DNA of 16,271 nt from positions 1-16,271 of the forward strand of contig DIER01000031.1 of the NCBI GenBank assembly GCA_002418725.1, written 5' to 3'. A program made the translations under genes and the position numbers. This document shows, piece after piece, positions 1 to 6,613 of this stretch. The DNA is from Acholeplasmataceae bacterium UBA5769. Its GTDB lineage: Bacteria; Bacillota_I; Bacilli_A; Acholeplasmatales; Acholeplasmataceae. Numbering within the stretch: position 1 is the first letter of the stretch; the number at the start of each line of letters is the position of its first letter. The notes under the pieces are model-generated. The model had not been told where the DNA came from and searched no databases. It saw nothing but the letters and a program-made list of their open reading frames with translations.

Positions 1-45
1 CCACCCCTAACATAAGTATAGAGCCCTAAATCAAACAATAAGTAT

Positions 46-78
46 AAAGGGATGCTAAATAAAGCATCTCTTTTTTTG
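46..78 (+). terminator. Intrinsic terminator of the gene upstream of the window
   Basis: A ten-base stem (46-55 pairing with 64-73, one G-T wobble) with an eight-base loop runs into a T-tract at about 71-77. The only coding trace to its left is an open frame that ends at TAA 27-29, too short to identify. The hairpin probably ends a transcript entering from outside the window. Confidence 0.75.
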
Positions 79-79
79 T

Positions 80-132
80 TTGAATTTCAAAATATATGTT
101 ATACTAGAATCACGTAAAAAATGGAGGATTTC
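80..132 (+). promoter_or_regulatory. Promoter and ribosome binding site of the MFS gene
   Basis: TATACT at 100-105 is preceded by TG and one base, an extended -10. The -35 is weak: TTGTTT at 76-81 gives an 18-base spacer. GGAGG at 123-127 sits five bases before ATG 133 and decides the start. The in-frame ATG at 121 lies just ahead of this Shine-Dalgarno and is not a credible start. Confidence 0.6.
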
Positions 133-1290
133 ATGACAAGGACAAACAAAGTTATTTATGTGATTTCGAGTATGACCATGATGCTGATGATTGGAGCGGT
201 CTACACGTATTCAGTATTTAGACCACATGTTCAATCTTTATTTGATATTTCAGAAACCCTAAGCGGTATTCCTTATATGACATCGCTTTTCTTTTATGCC
301 ATCTCCATGATGATCACGGGTCGGATCTTAACTTTAAAAAACCATATGAAACTTTCAGTCATCGGTTTATGTTTGATCATTTTGGGATGGGTGGTTTCAT
401 CATATGCACCATCTTATATCGTCTTTGTTTTAAGTTATGGTGTTTTGATAGGAACCGGTGTGGGTATTGTCTATGGGATACCCATCAAAGGTATTCAAAC
501 GCTTTATCCTGAAAGAAGTGGTTTTTATACCGGACTTATCTTATTAGGCTTTGGTTTATCAACCTTGGTGGTTGCACCACTTTCTGCCTATTTGATTGGT
601 CAGATGGGTATATATACAACGTTTAGAATGTTTGGGCTTGCTTATGTATTGATGCTCATTCCTTTGATTTATGGCATGAGATTACCTCTAGATATTGAAT
701 TAAAACAGACGCAAAGTATACATGCTGTACAACAATTTCCCTTTAAGTTACCTCGGTTATATAGCTATTTTGTCGTGGCAACAACCATTGGATTAATGAT
801 GATTGGTTTATCCTATTCAATTGGAGTGACACGCTACGGTTTTAGTGTATGGCATGTTGCCTTTTCCATGAGTTTGTTCGCACTCATGAATGGATTAGCT
901 AGACCACTTTTTGGCTACTTCATGGATCGAAAAGGTTTTACGTGGAGTGCTTCTCTTTCCATGGGTTTATGGATCTTAGCGAGTTTGATAGCCATCATCA
1001 ATCAGGGAAGATATCTTTCTTTGTTCATGGTTGCTTATAGTCTTTATTGGTTTAATCTTGGGGCGTGGTTAGCCATGATTCCAGCAACCATTAAACTCAA
1101 ATACCCCAAACATGAATATTCAAAACGTTATGGATTTGTTTTCACAGGGTATGGTATTGGTGCGATCATCGGTACACTACTGTCTGGTTTTATCATGGAT
1201 CTCTTTGGAGAAACGACGTATTTATATCTATTCATTGGATTGCTTGCAGCATTTTTAATCACAGAACTCTACCTAAAACAAAGAAAATAA
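133..1290 (+). CDS. MFS transporter, oxalate/formate antiporter-like
   Basis: This is a 385-residue integral membrane protein with hydrophobic segments along its length, the usual size for a 12-helix major facilitator. Residues 107-143 carry the pattern G-x-G-x-G-x-x-Y-G-x-P, then P-E-R-x-G, then a glycine-rich helix (GLILLGFG), which resembles the OFA (oxalate/formate antiporter) group. The second half has the MFS motif-A form GYFMDRKG at 261-268. A central charged loop near residues 185-205 separates the two halves. It is expected to exchange or import a small organic anion across the cytoplasmic membrane, but the substrate cannot be read from sequence, because OFA members are often annotated without evidence for oxalate. 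The gene appears monocistronic. Start 133 was chosen from the Shine-Dalgarno position. The family call is good, the substrate unknown. Confidence 0.85.
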   Translation: MTRTNKVIYVISSMTMMLMIGAVYTYSVFRPHVQSLFDISETLSGIPYMTSLFFYAISMMITGRILTLKNHMKLSVIGLCLIILGWVVSSYAPSYIVFVLSYGVLIGTGVGIVYGIPIKGIQTLYPERSGFYTGLILLGFGLSTLVVAPLSAYLIGQMGIYTTFRMFGLAYVLMLIPLIYGMRLPLDIELKQTQSIHAVQQFPFKLPRLYSYFVVATTIGLMMIGLSYSIGVTRYGFSVWHVAFSMSLFALMNGLARPLFGYFMDRKGFTWSASLSMGLWILASLIAIINQGRYLSLFMVAYSLYWFNLGAWLAMIPATIKLKYPKHEYSKRYGFVFTGYGIGAIIGTLLSGFIMDLFGETTYLYLFIGLLAAFLITELYLKQRK

Positions 1291-1309
1291 AGGGTATCAT
1301 GTCACACAA

Positions 1310-1341
1310 TTGGCACTTTAAACGATAGATTGCCATTTTTT
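1310..1341 (+). promoter_or_regulatory. Inverted repeat upstream of htpG: degenerate CIRCE or terminator
   Basis: Two nine-base arms, 1310-1318 and 1328-1336, are separated by exactly nine bases, the geometry of the HrcA operator CIRCE. From memory of the consensus TTAGCACTC-N9-GAGTGCTAA, the left arm matches at 7 of 9 and the right at 6 of 9. The arms share a perfect TGGCA/TGCCA core. The right arm runs into six T residues (1336-1341), so the element could instead, or also, be the terminator of the MFS gene, although a five-pair stem and long loop is weak for that. Confidence 0.4.
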
Positions 1342-1343
1342 AC

Positions 1344-1371
1344 TTGACATCTCTTTATTTTTCGTTAAAAT
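1344..1371 (+). promoter_or_regulatory. htpG-ridA promoter
   Basis: TTGACA at 1344-1349, a 16-base spacer and TAAAAT at 1366-1371 make a near-consensus housekeeping promoter. Transcription would begin around 1378, right at the Shine-Dalgarno GGAGG (1379-1383), giving a very short leader of about 15 bases before ATG 1394. Confidence 0.7.
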
Positions 1372-1393
1372 GATAAATGGAGGCGAAATCAAT

Positions 1394-3274
1394 ATGGCAA
1401 AAACACAAAGTTTTAAAACAGAATCTCAGAAATTGTTACATTTGATGACCCATTCGATTTACACTCAAAAAGAAATCTTTTTGCGTGAACTTATTTCGAA
1501 TGCGAGTGATGCGATCGATAAGCGTCATTATTTATCATTAACGGATCAACGTGTCCCACAAGACACCTATGAAATTTGGTTAATCCCAGATGAAAAAGCA
1601 AGAACACTTAAGATTAAAGACAATGGTATTGGCTTTACTGAAGAAGAATTAATTGAAAATTTAGGAACCATTGCGCAAAGTGGATCAAAAGCATTCATGG
1701 AAAAAGTAGAAGCCAAAGATCTTTCCATCATTGGTCAATTTGGTGTGGGATTTTATTCCGCATTTATGGTTGCTAAAGAAGTTGTTGTTGAAACAAGATC
1801 ACCCTTTAGTGAAACAGGGTATCGTTGGAGTTCGACCGGTGAAGACTCTTATACCGTTGAAGAAATTAAAAGAGATGCGATTGGCACCGAGATTACCTTA
1901 TATCTTAGAGACGATGAACACGATGAAGAAGCAGACGAAGATTTTTCTCAATACGTCAAAGATTATCAGTTAAAAACGTTAGTTAGAAAATATTCTGATT
2001 ATGTGCGCTATCCTATTAAGATGAGTGTCATGGTCAAAGAAGACAAAAAAGAAAAACTTGAAGAACAAACCCTAAACCAAATGATTCCGATTTGGAAAAG
2101 ATCAAAGGCTGATGTTAAAGAAGAGGAAATGAATGACTTCTATAAACATCATTTCAATGATTACGAAAATCCTCTCAAAGTGATTCATACCGATGTTGAA
2201 GGGATGTTGACGTATACCGCGTTACTCTTTATTCCAAAGAAACCAGCCTATGATTTTTACAGTGAACACTATGAAAAAGGTTTGCAACTCTATTCGAAAG
2301 GCGTTTTCATTCAAGGCAAAAATAAAGATTTAATTCCTGATTATTTCAAGTTTGTGAAAGGTCTTGTTGACTCCGCAGACATCTCTTTAAATATTTCAAG
2401 AGAACTTCTACAGCAAGATAAGCAAGTGAAGAAGATTGCGTCTCACTTAGAGAAAAAGATCAAAAACGAACTTGAAAACATGCTTTCTCACGATAGAGAT
2501 AATTATATCGTCTTCTATGACAACTATAAGAACACATTTAAATATGGCATTTATGATCAATTTGGGCTAAACAAAGAAAAACTTCAAGACTTGATCATGT
2601 TTAAGACATCAAAGAGTGATGATTACATCACCTTAAAAGAATATATTGATCGTAAGCCTGAAGATCAAAAATCGATTTATTATGCTTCAGGTAAATCAAA
2701 AACCTCGATTTTATCTCTTCCGCAGATGGATGTCATGAAGGAAAAGGAAGTGGAAGTTCTACTTTTAACCGATGAAATCGATGAATTTATGATTCAAATG
2801 ATGCAATCCTATCAAGATGTTCCTTTCAAATCTGTTCAACAAGGTGAAGCAGATTTTGTTGATGAAACGAAGAAGGAAGATTTGAAGAAAAAAGAAAAAG
2901 AAAACAAACATATCATCAAAGCCATCAAAGAAGCATTGAAAGATAAGGTGAAAGATGTTAAACTATCAGCAAGACTAAAGAGTTCTGCTGTATGTCTTGT
3001 CTCAGGTGAAGGTTTATCGTTAGAAATGGAAAAGATCTTAAAAACGATGCCCCAACAAACGGATGTTCAAGCAGAGCGTATTCTTGAAATTAATCCAGAT
3101 CATGAACTTTTCACAGCGTTAACCAAAATCTATGAGAAAGATGAGAAAAAGATTGATGATTATGCTTCCATTCTTTACTATCAAGCGCTCTTAATTGAAG
3201 GATTACCCATTGAAAACCCTGTAGAGTTTTCAGATAAGCTGGTGAAGCTAATGATTGAATCTTCAACCCTTTAA
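1394..3274 (+). CDS. htpG: Molecular chaperone HtpG (Hsp90)
   Basis: At 626 residues this is a full-length bacterial Hsp90, an ATP-dependent homodimeric cytosolic chaperone that remodels client proteins late in folding. The GHKL ATPase domain is at the N terminus: ELISNASDA at 32-40 (E32 catalytic, N36 for Mg2+), DNGIGF at 76-81, GTIAQSGS at 91-98 and the lid glycines GQFGVGFYSAF at 114-124. A lysine/glutamate-rich stretch near residues 480-510 precedes the C-terminal dimerisation domain. The start at 1394 gives the conserved beginning MAKTQSFKTES and lies ten bases after GGAGG. The ATG at 1370 sits inside the -10 region and is rejected. It is followed two bases later by ridA. Possible heat-shock control is discussed at the upstream inverted repeat. 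Confidence 0.97.
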   Translation: MAKTQSFKTESQKLLHLMTHSIYTQKEIFLRELISNASDAIDKRHYLSLTDQRVPQDTYEIWLIPDEKARTLKIKDNGIGFTEEELIENLGTIAQSGSKAFMEKVEAKDLSIIGQFGVGFYSAFMVAKEVVVETRSPFSETGYRWSSTGEDSYTVEEIKRDAIGTEITLYLRDDEHDEEADEDFSQYVKDYQLKTLVRKYSDYVRYPIKMSVMVKEDKKEKLEEQTLNQMIPIWKRSKADVKEEEMNDFYKHHFNDYENPLKVIHTDVEGMLTYTALLFIPKKPAYDFYSEHYEKGLQLYSKGVFIQGKNKDLIPDYFKFVKGLVDSADISLNISRELLQQDKQVKKIASHLEKKIKNELENMLSHDRDNYIVFYDNYKNTFKYGIYDQFGLNKEKLQDLIMFKTSKSDDYITLKEYIDRKPEDQKSIYYASGKSKTSILSLPQMDVMKEKEVEVLLLTDEIDEFMIQMMQSYQDVPFKSVQQGEADFVDETKKEDLKKKEKENKHIIKAIKEALKDKVKDVKLSARLKSSAVCLVSGEGLSLEMEKILKTMPQQTDVQAERILEINPDHELFTALTKIYEKDEKKIDDYASILYYQALLIEGLPIENPVEFSDKLVKLMIESSTL

Positions 3275-3276
3275 AG

Positions 3277-3654
3277 ATGAAACCTATTAAAACAAGTGGT
3301 GCACCACAGGCTGTAGGTCCCTATAGTCAAGGTGTTCTCGTCAAAGACACACTCTATGTGTCTGGACAAATCCCTTTTGATCCCAAGACAAATCAGTTAA
3401 TTTCTCATGATATTCAGGATCAAACCAGACAATCATTAACCAATATTTTAGCGATTGTTGAAGAAGCAGGACTCAAAAAAGAACATATTGTGAGATGTAC
3501 AGTGTACATGACAAATCTAAGTGATTTTTCACTGATGAATGAGGTTTATAGTTCATTTTTTGGTGAGCATAAACCAGCACGTGCAGCAGTCGAAGTCAGA
3601 CGTCTTCCCAAAGATGTCATGGTTGAAATTGATGCGATTGCGATAAAACCCTAG
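3277..3654 (+). CDS. ridA: RidA family enamine/imine deaminase
   Basis: This 125-residue protein of the RidA/YjgF/UK114 family has the family's usual length. Family members hydrolyse reactive 2-aminoacrylate-type enamines released by PLP enzymes, giving a keto acid and ammonia, and protect PLP enzymes from damage. The signature residues are visible: GPYSQ at 14-18, SGQIP near 29-33, the substrate carboxylate-binding arginine R102 in PARAAVEV and the acid residue E117 near the C terminus, corresponding to E. coli R105 and E120. The ATG is two bases after the htpG stop with no good Shine-Dalgarno of its own, so it is probably translated by coupling to htpG. A PLP enzyme that makes aminoacrylate, tryptophanase, is encoded later in the window, a functional but not genetic link. 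Confidence 0.93.
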   Translation: MKPIKTSGAPQAVGPYSQGVLVKDTLYVSGQIPFDPKTNQLISHDIQDQTRQSLTNILAIVEEAGLKKEHIVRCTVYMTNLSDFSLMNEVYSSFFGEHKPARAAVEVRRLPKDVMVEIDAIAIKP

Positions 3655-3680
3655 TGTGGACTATGTCCGCACTTTTTTTC
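3654..3680 (+). terminator. Terminator of htpG-ridA
   Basis: An eight-pair stem (3654-3661 with 3665-3672, one G-T wobble) and a three-base loop are followed by seven T residues at 3673-3679. The stem begins at the last base of the ridA stop codon. Confidence 0.85.
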
Positions 3681-3775
3681 TAAATAAGTTTGTTATTTAT
3701 GATAAGAAGTCATAGAAAGCCTAAGTTATTTAGAATTTATTAAATCTAAAGTAACTGATGTTTGGAAGTGCAAGG

Positions 3776-3793
3776 CGTTTGTTAGAACAAACG
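3776..3793 (+). promoter_or_regulatory. Perfect 18-base palindrome over the nqr promoter -35
   Basis: CGTTTGTT, AG, AACAAACG: two perfect eight-base arms with a two-base centre. The -35 hexamer (3779-3784) lies wholly inside it, the position expected of a repressor operator. A half-site-like GTTTGTTA also occurs at 3688-3695. The regulator is not identifiable: arm spacing does not fit the Rex consensus, and no regulator gene is adjacent. Confidence 0.65.
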
Positions 3794-3807
3794 TAAAATG
3801 CTATAAT
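3779..3807 (+). promoter_or_regulatory. Promoter of the nqrBCDEF operon
   Basis: TTGTTA (3779-3784), a 17-base spacer and a perfect TATAAT (3802-3807). The start of transcription would be near 3814, leaving a leader of about 55 bases. The nqrB Shine-Dalgarno is modest (AAGGGTG near 3859). Confidence 0.75.
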
Positions 3808-3869
3808 ATGGGTAAAAATACGGTGGTTTATAATTCCATCTAGGTGATTTTATAGAAAAGGGTGACAAC

Positions 3870-4790
3870 ATGAATGACACGAATTTAAACGTTGAAAAAA
3901 ATGCGGTCAACAAACAAAATCTGTATCTCTTCGCTTTCGCTTTGGCAGTCTTACTGATCATTGGGACAGTTAATTTCGGACTACATATTTTACTGTTAAC
4001 TGCGGTTTCGTTTGCTGTGAGTTCAATCATTGAATTCGCATTTGCAAGACTTAGAAAAAAACCATTTGATCCTGAATGGATGATTACCCCTATGTTGGTG
4101 GTTCTCATCTTACCGCCAGCAGTGCCTGCATGGCTTGTAGGTATTGCAACATTCTTTGCAGTGTTTTTTGGTAAGAATATTTTCGGTGGTAGTGGTAAGT
4201 ATATTTTCAGCCCTGCACTCGTGGGTGCACTTTTTGTTTTGATTTCATTTCCTGTCCAAATGGCAACCAGTTGGCTTAGTCAAGGTGGCGATCTGTTTAC
4301 AGGGGCAACACCACTCCTAAGCTTATTTAGAGGTGCCAATCCTTACCCTTTCACGTATGGGCAGTTGTTGTTAGGGGAAGCTCCTGGTGTTGTAGGGGAA
4401 ACGTTTAGACTAGGCGTCCTCGTCTTAGGAGGTTTACTCTTAATGCTTAAAGTTAGAGATTGGAAAGTTCCCGTCAGTTATTTAGGATTTTTCTTTGTGT
4501 TAACAGGATTATCCTACTTACTTTTTGATTGGGGTAGAGATCCAGTGTTTTCTCTTTTAACGGGTGGTATTTTATTTGGTGCCATCTTTATCGCATCGGA
4601 TCCTGTGCTTGCACCACAAACATCTTTCGGTAAGGTTTTATATGGTTTCGGTTTGGCATTATTAACCTTTGTGATCCGTTTCTTTGGAACCTATGCAGAA
4701 GGTGTAACGTTTGCAGTTATCTTAATGAGTGCGGTATCACCTTTGATTGATTCCATGACCGTTAAAAAGGTCGAGGAGGGAACCGTATGA
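3870..4790 (+). CDS. nqrB: Na+-NQR/RNF-type complex membrane subunit B/D
   Basis: A 306-residue polytopic membrane protein of the NqrB/RnfD family, the ion-translocating core subunit that carries a covalent FMN. The flavinylation motif TGAT is at 144-147, with T147 as the expected FMN-bound residue. Other family landmarks are GGSGKYIFSPALVG at 106-119 and the C-terminal helix region LLTGGILFGAIFIASDP at 229-245. The length is closer to RnfD (about 320-350) than to Vibrio-type NqrB (about 410), mainly through a short N-terminal region. That matters because no nqrA accompanies it. First gene of the operon, it overlaps nqrC by ATGA. The FMN would have to be attached by an ApbE-type transferase not encoded in this window. 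Confidence 0.9.
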   Translation: MNDTNLNVEKNAVNKQNLYLFAFALAVLLIIGTVNFGLHILLLTAVSFAVSSIIEFAFARLRKKPFDPEWMITPMLVVLILPPAVPAWLVGIATFFAVFFGKNIFGGSGKYIFSPALVGALFVLISFPVQMATSWLSQGGDLFTGATPLLSLFRGANPYPFTYGQLLLGEAPGVVGETFRLGVLVLGGLLLMLKVRDWKVPVSYLGFFFVLTGLSYLLFDWGRDPVFSLLTGGILFGAIFIASDPVLAPQTSFGKVLYGFGLALLTFVIRFFGTYAEGVTFAVILMSAVSPLIDSMTVKKVEEGTV

Positions 4791-5371
4791 AACAAAATCT
4801 AAAGTTAATTGTTTTTGTGCTCATTTTAGGAAGTCTCACCTCAGGTTTATTGGTTGGCATGGATGCTTTAACAAGAGACCGTATCATTCAAAATGAAGCT
4901 GCACAATTAAAGGGTGCGATTTTAAGTGCCAATGAAGTCAGTTTTAATTCAGCGAACATACACGATGTGTTCGATGAAGTGATAGAAATCATTGAAGTGG
5001 ATGGTATGACCTTTTATCAACACAAGACGACACTCAATGTTTCTTATGAATATACCGGTGGCGGTGTCTGGGGACCTATCTCTGGGGTTGTCACCTTAAA
5101 AAGTGATTTTGAAACGATAGTTAAGATTGCGGTGTTGCAGCAACAAGAGACGCCGGGTTTAGGTGGTATTATTGCTGAAGCGAAGTATTTAGCTAACTTT
5201 GTCGGCATTAAAATGATTCCTACGCTTGAGATTAATAAAGATGGTTCACCCAATAAAGAAAACGAAGTCGATGCGATTACAGGTGCAACCAGAACATCAG
5301 AAGCGTTTGAAATCATCATGAATCATACATATGAAGTTTATAGAGCGGCTTGGGAAAGCCGCAATGCATAA
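4787..5371 (+). CDS. nqrC: Na+-NQR/RNF-type FMN-binding subunit C/G
   Basis: A 194-residue protein with one N-terminal membrane helix (about residues 6-25) and an FMN-binding domain outside the cytoplasm. The covalent flavin motif is TGATRT at 165-170, with T168 the expected attachment site. GGGVWGPISG at 91-100 and ETPGLGG at 121-127 are the conserved strands of the NqrC/RnfG fold. It accepts electrons within the complex and passes them to the NqrB flavin. The start codon overlaps the nqrB stop and has a strong GGAGG upstream. The protein is shorter than Vibrio NqrC (about 257), again nearer to RnfG. The family call is firm, while choosing between the C and G names rests on the operon context. 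Confidence 0.9.
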   Translation: MKQNLKLIVFVLILGSLTSGLLVGMDALTRDRIIQNEAAQLKGAILSANEVSFNSANIHDVFDEVIEIIEVDGMTFYQHKTTLNVSYEYTGGGVWGPISGVVTLKSDFETIVKIAVLQQQETPGLGGIIAEAKYLANFVGIKMIPTLEINKDGSPNKENEVDAITGATRTSEAFEIIMNHTYEVYRAAWESRNA

Positions 5372-5383
5372 GGAGGTTGTGCG

Positions 5384-6007
5384 ATGAATTGGATACGTTT
5401 ACGTTATACCAAATGGTTTAACATATTAAAAGATGGACTACATCGCAACAACCCCATCGTTGTTGCTGTCTTGGGGATTTGTTCGGCACTTGCAGTATCA
5501 AACCGTGTGGATAACGCGATTGCGATGGGACTTGGTGTGACGTTTGTTGTCATGGCATCTTCTGCGGTGGTTTCTTTGATTAGAAACTTTATCCCGTCTA
5601 AGGTGAGAATGGTCACATACATGGTGATCATTTCCGCTTTTGTTATTGCAGTACAAATGTTTTTAGAGGCTTTCTTCAATGATATCGCGCGTTCATTAGG
5701 TGCGTACGTAGGTTTAATCATCACGAACTGCATCGTCATGGGACGTGCTGAAGCATTCGCTGCGAAGAATCCTGTGAAGTATACGTTAGTTGATGGTTTT
5801 GCATCAGGTATGGGTTATACCTTGATCCTTGTGATTGTTGCTGTTGTTAGAGAACTGCTTGCAACTGGTAGCATCTTAGGTGCACAAATTATGCCTGATA
5901 CATGGCCAAATTGGGTTGTCATGTCGATGGCACCAGGTGGATTCTTCGTTTTAGGTCTTCTCATTTGGGGTATTCGTGAGTGGTCTAAGTTTTATGAAAC
6001 CAATTAG
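5384..6007 (+). CDS. nqrD: Na+-NQR subunit D
   Basis: A 207-residue six-helix-type membrane protein of the NqrD/RnfE family. The wording is closer to NqrD than RnfE: GICSALAV at 31-38, SLIRNFIPSKVRM at 64-76 and GLIITNCIVMGRAEAFA at 110-126 follow the Vibrio NqrD pattern. C33 and C116 occupy the positions of the two NqrD cysteines that, with two from NqrE, hold an intramembrane [2Fe-2S] cluster. AGGAGG ends 12 bases after the nqrC stop and sets the ATG. It forms an inverted-topology pair with nqrE and links the cytoplasmic NqrF to the periplasm-side flavin of NqrC. Residue assignments come from remembered Vibrio sequences, not a computed alignment. Confidence 0.92.
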   Translation: MNWIRLRYTKWFNILKDGLHRNNPIVVAVLGICSALAVSNRVDNAIAMGLGVTFVVMASSAVVSLIRNFIPSKVRMVTYMVIISAFVIAVQMFLEAFFNDIARSLGAYVGLIITNCIVMGRAEAFAAKNPVKYTLVDGFASGMGYTLILVIVAVVRELLATGSILGAQIMPDTWPNWVVMSMAPGGFFVLGLLIWGIREWSKFYETN

Positions 6008-6018
6008 GAGGGTATAAG

Positions 6019-6600
6019 ATGAATAATTTATTTGAACTGATCTTAGCATCAATTTTAAATCATAACATTGCCCTCGTGTATATTTTAGGTATGTGTCCGC
6101 TGATTGCCATTTCTACAAACGTTAAAAATGCGAAAGGTATGGGTTTAGCGGTTATCTTGGTTGTTACCTTGACAGCCATCATTAACTGGCCTATCTATCA
6201 ATTGTTGGTGGCAACAGGAACTGAGAAATTGGCGCTTCTTGTTTTCATCATTACGATTGCGGCAGTTGTACAATTGCTTGAAATCTTCATGGAGAAGTTT
6301 GTGCCCTCCATGTACAATGCATTTGGTATCTTTTTACCACTCATTACTGTAAACTGCGTCGTTTTAGCTGTATCCTTATTCTTTGTTAACCGTGAATATA
6401 CGTTTGGTGAAACTGCGGCGTTTGGTTTTGGTTCATCGATTGGTTGGGCATTGGCGATCATTTTATTAGCGGGTATCCGTGAAAAGATGGCAAAAATCTC
6501 TGATCTTCCTAAAGGTTTACGTGGTAAAGGTATTGTTTTCATTATTTTAGGTATTTTAGCGTTAGCGTTTATTGGATTTACCGGATTAGCAAGCATTTAA
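6019..6600 (+). CDS. nqrE: Na+-NQR subunit E
   Basis: A 193-residue membrane subunit, the pair of NqrD. Its C-terminal half follows NqrE rather than RnfA closely: NREYTFGE at 123-130, then GFGSSIGW, LAGIREKM and SDLPKGLRGKGI, features I recall from Vibrio NqrE. C26 (GMC) and C113 (TVNC) match the two NqrE ligands of the intramembrane [2Fe-2S] cluster. The Shine-Dalgarno AGGAGGG lies just after the nqrD stop, 11 bases upstream. This subunit is the clearest evidence that the operon is NQR-type in descent, even though the classical first gene nqrA is absent. Confidence 0.94.
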   Translation: MNNLFELILASILNHNIALVYILGMCPLIAISTNVKNAKGMGLAVILVVTLTAIINWPIYQLLVATGTEKLALLVFIITIAAVVQLLEIFMEKFVPSMYNAFGIFLPLITVNCVVLAVSLFFVNREYTFGETAAFGFGSSIGWALAIILLAGIREKMAKISDLPKGLRGKGIVFIILGILALAFIGFTGLASI

Positions 6601-6613
6601 AAAGGAGGCTATT

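Noticed and set aside
1370..1393. Upstream start for htpG at 1370
   Set aside because: It lies within the -10 region and before the Shine-Dalgarno; the conserved HtpG N terminus begins at 1394.
3769..3783. cre-like word TGCAAGGCGTTTG before nqrB
   Set aside because: It has one extra base between AA and CG compared with the cre consensus and is better explained by the perfect palindrome beginning at 3776.
3776..3793. Rex (NADH-sensing) operator over the nqr promoter
   Set aside because: The arms resemble TTGTT/AACAA, but they are two bases apart where the Rex consensus has about eight between the same words.
5404..6596. Long minus-strand open frames opposite nqrD and nqrE
   Set aside because: They are shadows of well-supported membrane genes, with no promoters, ribosome sites or recognisable products.
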